In this document: one piece after another, positions 60,243-64,000 of the stretch | Layout: every line of letters begins with the position of its first letter | Numbering within the stretch: the first letter of the stretch is position 1 | From: Solidesulfovibrio fructosivorans JJ] | GTDB lineage: Bacteria > Desulfobacterota > Desulfovibrionia > Desulfovibrionales > Desulfovibrionaceae | Direction of reading: 5' to 3' | DNA length: 64,000 nt | Assembly: GCF_000179555.1 (NCBI RefSeq) | Contig: NZ_AECZ01000018.1 | Span: 30,542 to 94,541, forward strand | Program-made: the position numbers and the translations under genes | Notes under the pieces: generated by a model | Seen by the model: only the letters and a program-made list of their open reading frames with translations | What the model was told of the DNA's origin: nothing | Database searches by the model: none

Positions 60243-61583
60243 TCAGCGCACAGCGCGGACCGATATGGGGCAGCAGAAATCGGCCCGGGCCACGTAGCCG
60301 AGTTCCACGTCCGCCGCGTAGGCGCTGGCGTAATTGGCCCGGTCCGCGCTCCACACCCGGCGCACCGGCTGGCTGAAGGCCGCCGGCAGGCAGTAGCCCT
60401 CGCCCGTGGGTTCGGGGCGCAACAGCGTCATCAGTTCCGGCACGGTGGGCAAGCGCCAGTCGGCATGGCCGCCGGCGCTTCCGGCGTTGAGTCCGTCCAC
60501 GAAGATAGCCGCTTCCTGCCAGGAGAGCCCGTAGGGCGCGGCCCGGCGCATCCAGGACAGGCCGCTTGCCGGGTCGCGCAACACGCCCTCCCCGTCCGGC
60601 TCGAAATTTCCCGGCCACCAGCCGCGCGGCCGCCACAGCACGTCCAGCCCGAAGGCTTCCCGCGCCTTGTGCACCGACACCATGACCGGCTCGCGGCGCA
60701 AGGACGCGGGATTGGGAAGCGCGCCGGACGCGGCAAGAAGCGCCCCGCCTCCGGCGCACACGCCCTCCATGCGCCGCGACCAGCCCGCCGCGCAGGCTTC
60801 AAGCGCCTCGGCCATCTCGCCGGCATCGGCAAAGCGGTCCCGGGGACGCTCGGCCAGGGACCGGGCGAAAAGCCCGTCGAACTCGTCCCCGGCGTCGACT
60901 TCCCCATCCGCCACGCCGCCGGTGCCGGGCTCGGGCAGCCGGCCGGTCAGCATCCGGAAAAACGTCACCCCCACGGCATAGAGATCGGACCTGACATCCG
61001 CCGCGTCCGGATCGTCCTCCTGCTCCGGCGCGGCGTAATAGGGCGAACCGACCTTCATGTTGTCCGGGCCGCGAAACGTCTCGCCACGCACTTTGGATAG
61101 GCCCAGGTCCGTGATCTTGACCACGTCGTCATCGGTGACGAGCAGGTTGAAGGGCTTCACGTCGCGGTGGACGATGCCGGCGAAATGAAGCCTGGCCAGT
61201 CCCGCAAGAAGCTGCCTGGCGTAGCCCACGGCCCGAAGGACCGGAAGCCTCCGGCTCGGGTCCTCCACCCGGTAGGTCTCGCCCATGATCGCGCCGAGCG
61301 ACTCGCCGTAATACTCCATGGCGAAATAGGGCCACTCCCCGGCCTGGCCGTAATCGAACACGCCGACCACGTTCTTGTGGCGGATCGAGCCCAGGCGCGC
61401 GGCCTCGTCGCGGAAGGTCGTCAGCACCCGCTCGCGGCCCCACAAAGCCAGGGTCATCTCGTTGGGGCGCAGGAGCTTTACGGCCACGATACGGTCCACG
61501 ACCGGCACCCGGGCCCGAAACACCGCGCCCATGCCGCCACGGCCAAGCACGCCGAGAATGGGATATTTGTCGATGCTGCGCAT
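60243..61583 (-). CDS. Serine/threonine protein kinase with C-terminal DUF1566 (Lcl) domain
   Basis: 446 residues. Hanks-type kinase (about 5-265): LGRGGMGAVFRARV, IVAVKLLRP, GIVHRDVKPFNLLVTDD, KITDLGLSKV, SPYYAAPEQEDDPDAADVRSDLYAVGVTFFRMLTG (in parts). The C-terminus (about 315-446) has LDVLWRPRGWW, SGLSWMRRAAPYGLSWQEAAIFVDGLN, DWRLPTVPELMTLL and CCPISVRAVR, a DUF1566 fold usually linked to carbohydrate or surface binding. No TM segment is seen. The SD (GGAGG) is within the upstream repeat. Confidence 0.9.
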   Translation of the reverse strand: MRSIDKYPILGVLGRGGMGAVFRARVPVVDRIVAVKLLRPNEMTLALWGRERVLTTFRDEAARLGSIRHKNVVGVFDYGQAGEWPYFAMEYYGESLGAIMGETYRVEDPSRRLPVLRAVGYARQLLAGLARLHFAGIVHRDVKPFNLLVTDDDVVKITDLGLSKVRGETFRGPDNMKVGSPYYAAPEQEDDPDAADVRSDLYAVGVTFFRMLTGRLPEPGTGGVADGEVDAGDEFDGLFARSLAERPRDRFADAGEMAEALEACAAGWSRRMEGVCAGGGALLAASGALPNPASLRREPVMVSVHKAREAFGLDVLWRPRGWWPGNFEPDGEGVLRDPASGLSWMRRAAPYGLSWQEAAIFVDGLNAGSAGGHADWRLPTVPELMTLLRPEPTGEGYCLPAAFSQPVRRVWSADRANYASAYAADVELGYVARADFCCPISVRAVR

Positions 61584-61593
61584 GATAAAAAGA

Positions 61594-61663
61594 ATGCCTC
61601 CGGCGGCCCGGGGGAAACTTTTTGAAAAAAGTTTCCCCCGGGACCCCTTTCAAAAACTTTCAA
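61594..61663 (-). repeat. Type-1' hairpin with portable Shine-Dalgarno, upstream of the kinase
   Basis: Inverse of 11748-11818: ATGCCTCCGGCGGCC (61594-61608), CCCGGGGGAAAC-TTTTT / AAAAA-GTTTCCCCCGGG (61607-61642), ACCCCTTTCAAAAACTTTCA. It gives the kinase its GGAGG and ParE its TGA (61662-61660). Confidence 0.85.
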
Positions 61664-61965
61664 CGGGGGTCAGGGGATGCCCGGTCCTTCCAATGATCGG
61701 GATGCCGACGCAGGTGCATGACCGCAACGACGAGAATACAGTCTGTGCGCTTTTGATAGATGAGGCCATAGGGGAAGCGGGCGACGCGGCAGCGACGGGT
61801 TCTTGCGGACAACATCTGCCATGCGTCAGGGTTGGCCAGAATACGGGCCAACGTCTCTTTTACGGCCGCGGCGAATTCAAACCCCAGCCCCGGGCATTCG
61901 TCATTGTAATAGGCAACGGCCGCTTCAAGCTCCCGGGCGGCCGGATCGAGAAAAAGCGCCCTCAT
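61660..61965 (-). CDS. ParE/RelE-family toxin
   Basis: 101 residues. DPAARELEAAVAYYNDECPGLGFEF, ARILANPDAWQML, RRCRVARFPYGLIYQKRTDCILVVAVMHLRRHPDHWKDR (in parts) is the ParE pattern with the conserved RFPYGLIY and H..R-x-P-x-x-W end. Partner antitoxin starts 6 nt upstream. Either gyrase or ribosome is the target in this superfamily; the form is ParE-like. Confidence 0.9.
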   Translation of the reverse strand: MRALFLDPAARELEAAVAYYNDECPGLGFEFAAAVKETLARILANPDAWQMLSARTRRCRVARFPYGLIYQKRTDCILVVAVMHLRRHPDHWKDRASPDPR

Positions 61966-61971
61966 GCCGCG

Positions 61972-62190
61972 CTAACGGGAAAGGTCCTCAAAGACATCCC
62001 GCGCGCTTCGGGCGCGCACCTGACCGGCCTCGTAGGCGTCGATCCTGGATTCGGCCTCGCGCGCCCAGGCCGCATCGATGGCCTGGGCGCCGGCGGCGTC
62101 GAAACTCGCCAGCGCGGCATCGATCAACTCCGCCCGCGACACGGGATCGAGCTCAAGCACCTGCTGTAGAAGTTGCGTTTGCGCCTTCAT
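61972..62190 (-). CDS. Putative addiction-module antitoxin (PF09720-type)
   Basis: 72 residues. MKAQTQLLQQVLELDPVSRAELIDAALASFD then AAWAREAESRIDAYEAGQVRARS and the C-terminus DVFEDLSR (in parts), matching the addiction module component family with its LP-x-x-R-x-x-L-x-x-x-L-x-x-S and AW-x-x-E-x-x-R-x-x-x-x-x-G. ATG 62190 with AGGAGG. First gene of the pair. Confidence 0.88.
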   Translation of the reverse strand: MKAQTQLLQQVLELDPVSRAELIDAALASFDAAGAQAIDAAWAREAESRIDAYEAGQVRARSARDVFEDLSR

Positions 62191-62239
62191 GGAGCCTCCT
62201 GCCTCCCCACCTAACCGTCCGATCACCACTTGGCAACCG

Positions 62240-62300
62240 GAGACCCAGGGGAAACTTTTTGAAAAAAGTTTTCCCCGACCCCCCTTTCAAAAACTTCTAA
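62240..62300 (-). repeat. Type-1' hairpin upstream of the toxin-antitoxin pair
   Basis: AGGGGAAAC-TTTTT / AAAAA-GTTTTCCCC (about 62247-62276) then CCCCCCTTTCAAAAACTTCTAA. Same orientation as 61594-61663, so the pair lies between two direct copies. Confidence 0.75.
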
Positions 62301-62316
62301 TGGACCGCGCCCCGCG

Positions 62317-63042
62317 TCACCGCAGCCGGTCGGCGTAGCGGCGGGGCAAGCCCCGGGCGATAATCTTTTGCGCCACAGCCTCGATATCGTAGGGCACGGC
62401 CCGGATCGTCAACACGTCCTTCGCATCGTCGTAGAGGCCGTACTTGGCCCGGTTGTCGCCGTCGCGCGGCTGTCCCACCGCGCCGACATTGACGATATGG
62501 CGCTGGGAAGCCGCCAGCGGATTGTCGCCAAGGGACAGTTCGTAGCGCTCAACCTCCCGTCCGGTCAGGCTCGCCGCCTCCAGCATATGCGTATGGCCGA
62601 CGAAGGAAACGCGTTCGGGCGTGCGGGCGAAGACCCGGCGCAAGGTCGTGTCGCCGGCCTCGAACAGGTAGGTCGTGGTGTCGTTCGGGGGCAGGCCGTG
62701 GACGAAACGGCAGCCGTAGAGGACCAGCGAAGTGGGCAGCGCGGCGATGCGGGCGATCAGTTCCGGCGGCAGCAACTCCCGGGTGCGCACGAGCGCCTCC
62801 AGGGACTGGGGGTTGAACAGGCGTTCGCGGGACGGATCGGCCACGGCCCATTCGTGGTTGCCACGAACGCTGGGGATGCCGCGCCGGGCCAAAAGCCGCA
62901 GCACCGCGACCGGATCGGGTCCGTAACCGATGTTGTCGCCGAGGCTCACAATCGCATCCGGAGCATGGCGGTCGATGTCGGCCAAAACCGCTTCGAAGGC
63001 CTCCAGATTGGCGTGGATATCGGAGACGACAGCCAGGAGCAT
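62317..63042 (-). CDS. Metallophosphoesterase (YfcE/MPE family)
   Basis: 241 residues. Calcineurin-like motifs: LAVVSDIHANLEAFEAVLAD, IVSLGDNIGYGPDP, SVRGNHEWAVADPS, FVHGLPPND, VSFVGHTHMLEAA and HIVNVGAVGQPRDGD. Complete dimetal site. Phosphodiesterase; substrate unknown. ATG 63042; a longer frame upstream has no family similarity. No SD seen. Confidence 0.9.
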   Translation of the reverse strand: MLLAVVSDIHANLEAFEAVLADIDRHAPDAIVSLGDNIGYGPDPVAVLRLLARRGIPSVRGNHEWAVADPSRERLFNPQSLEALVRTRELLPPELIARIAALPTSLVLYGCRFVHGLPPNDTTTYLFEAGDTTLRRVFARTPERVSFVGHTHMLEAASLTGREVERYELSLGDNPLAASQRHIVNVGAVGQPRDGDNRAKYGLYDDAKDVLTIRAVPYDIEAVAQKIIARGLPRRYADRLR

Positions 63043-63196
63043 GGGTACAGTGTGGCAGCTTCGCCCGGACCGGGCAAGTCCCGTCCATACAAAGAAGGAC
63101 GCGACCTCGGGGCCTATCCTCCCGGGGTCGCGTCGAGGCGTGAGGGGTATGGTGCGGGGGTTTCGAAGAAGGTTTGCGGAAATATCGACCGAAATT

Positions 63197-63541
63197 TTAA
63201 TTGAAGTGGGTGCGTTGCAGCCACTCCTTGATGGCTTCATTGGGGGCGTAGACGCCCTTGTTGCCGCCCTGTTCCTCCATGAAATCCCGGGCCAGATCCT
63301 CGGGAAGGTCGAAGGAGGCCAGTTCCACGCAGTCCTCGGAATTGCGCCGCACAAGGCTCAACTCGGGCTTGCCGGACCAGGTGTTGACCACGAAATAGGT
63401 GGAGAAGTCGTGCTTTCCCGTGACCGGCTTATGCTCGGCATACCAGGAGTTGTTGCCCCACTCCAGATACAGGGTCACGGCGTCTTCCGGGGTCATATCC
63501 CAATCGATGACCAGATTGGACAGATCGGTCTGGGTCTGCAT
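63197..63541 (-). CDS. DVU0772-like Desulfovibrio protein
   Basis: 114 residues. LSNLVIDWDMTPEDAVTLYL, EWGNNSWYAEHKPVTGKHDF, STYFVVNTWSGKPELSLVRR, NSEDCVELASFDLPED and GVYAPNEAIKEWLQR. From memory this resembles the Desulfovibrio DVU0772 family, whose function is unknown; the resemblance was not searched. ATG 63541 with GAGGA. No TM or signal. Confidence 0.75.
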   Translation of the reverse strand: MQTQTDLSNLVIDWDMTPEDAVTLYLEWGNNSWYAEHKPVTGKHDFSTYFVVNTWSGKPELSLVRRNSEDCVELASFDLPEDLARDFMEEQGGNKGVYAPNEAIKEWLQRTHFN

Positions 63542-63597
63542 GGCATTCCTCCTCGGTACGGTTGTGGCCAACCGGAAACAGACGCGGTTTCGATATG

Positions 63598-63630
63598 GGA
63601 TAAAAATAATCCTTTTTATCCTTCGGTCAA
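63598..63630 (-). promoter_or_regulatory. Promoter/operator of the DVU0772-like gene
   Basis: Minus strand TTGACC (63630-63625), 16 nt, TATTTT (63608-63603). A perfect 9-6-9 inverted repeat GGATAAAAA / TTTTTATCC (63598-63606, 63613-63621) covers the -10 and could be a repressor site. Confidence 0.45.
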
Positions 63631-63804
63631 GAAAAAAAAGTGTTTTTCCTCCCTTCTTCCAAGGCAATGATACTATCCAACCGTAATATAAAAGAAACAG
63701 GAGAAATTGCGGGGAAATGACAAAGGCCCGCGCAAGGGAGTCCCCTGGCGCGGCCAATGCGGGATGCCGTTTGCGTTGTTCTATTGGCTGGGTATTGGTC
63801 GCTG

Positions 63805-63890
63805 CCTGTTGGTCGCCTTGAGGGGGCGTGGCGACGTGCGGCGTATATTTGAAAAATACGCCTTCGCCCCGCGCAACCCAAAGGCGGCCC
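63805..63890. repeat. Family D repeat, copy 2
   Basis: Core 63838-63869: GCGGCGTATATTTGAAAAAT then ACGCCTTCGCCC, equal to the reverse complement of the 24.4-kb core with five changes. Outer arms GGTCGCCTT / AAGGCGGCC pair with one wobble. The region 63700-64000 has no gene; it ends in GCTAAAAGTTTT, the start of a type-1/2 hairpin. Confidence 0.75.
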
Positions 63891-64000
63891 TGGTCAGCCG
63901 GCGCCTATGCGGCAGGCACGGGCGCGCGAGGCAGAGCCCCTCTGCGGCCATGTGCCCTGTCGCGAAAGCAAGGCATGCACTGCCCTCCGCTAAAAGTTTT

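Overview
The window is high-GC DNA from a dissimilatory sulfate-reducing member of the Desulfovibrionaceae (Desulfovibrio / Solidesulfovibrio type). The evidence is aprB (APS reductase beta, almost complete at the left edge), sat (50935-52227), an aromatic operon that begins with the ADH synthase and 3-dehydroquinate synthase II pair instead of the usual aroG/aroB, and several small Desulfovibrio-type families (DUF1844, DUF1847, a DVU0772-like protein). I saw no rRNA, tRNA, CRISPR array, prophage or transposase gene.

Layout. 1-488: aprB on the minus strand. 1060-13774: one long operon for Phe, Tyr and Trp: ADH synthase, DHQ synthase II, pheA, aroA, tyrA, trpE, trpG, a HEPN-type gene, trpD, trpC, trpF, trpB, trpA. 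It is preceded by an unannotated short leader ORF (1098-1187) with the run Phe-Tyr-Phe-Trp-Phe-Trp-Phe and an intrinsic terminator, which together look like a multi-amino-acid attenuator. 13877-21144: a LysE-type exporter, two hybrid sensor kinases, a CheY-like regulator, phoU and an MFS transporter. 21228-26757 and on to 31403: pyk, DUF1844-argC, a Nif11-like/DUF1847 pair, an emrAB-type efflux pair, a phenylacetate-CoA ligase/EamA pair and a PH-domain protein. 31743-36395: a DUF4198 metal-handling pair, cbiC, a Mog-type molybdopterin protein, rmlA and a tiny membrane protein. 36584-46518: hybrid kinase, a low-GC membrane glycosyltransferase, comM-map, a PAS kinase coupled to an iron alcohol dehydrogenase. 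46685-52227: AbrB-type membrane protein, lepA-lepB, sat. 52567-60039: DUF4405 protein, an unknown membrane protein, an EndoQ-UvrD helicase fusion, a 47-residue protein, then cbiR-cobU-DHH phosphoesterase. 60243-63541: Ser/Thr kinase with DUF1566, a ParE-type toxin-antitoxin pair, a metallophosphoesterase and a DVU0772-like protein.

Between the genes lies a dense set of long palindromic repeats in at least five families. One paired-hairpin element occurs three times, always between convergent genes and with a conserved spacer. Two larger composites have the same nested order with inverted ends. Some copies have entered the genes themselves: a 48-bp perfect palindrome is translated in the N-terminus of TyrA, the stop codon of the AbrB-type gene lies at the centre of another, and two copies carry the Shine-Dalgarno sequence of the next gene (trpB and the Ser/Thr kinase). 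These repeats and the aromatic leader are the most unusual content of the window. All family names come from reading motifs; no database search was run.
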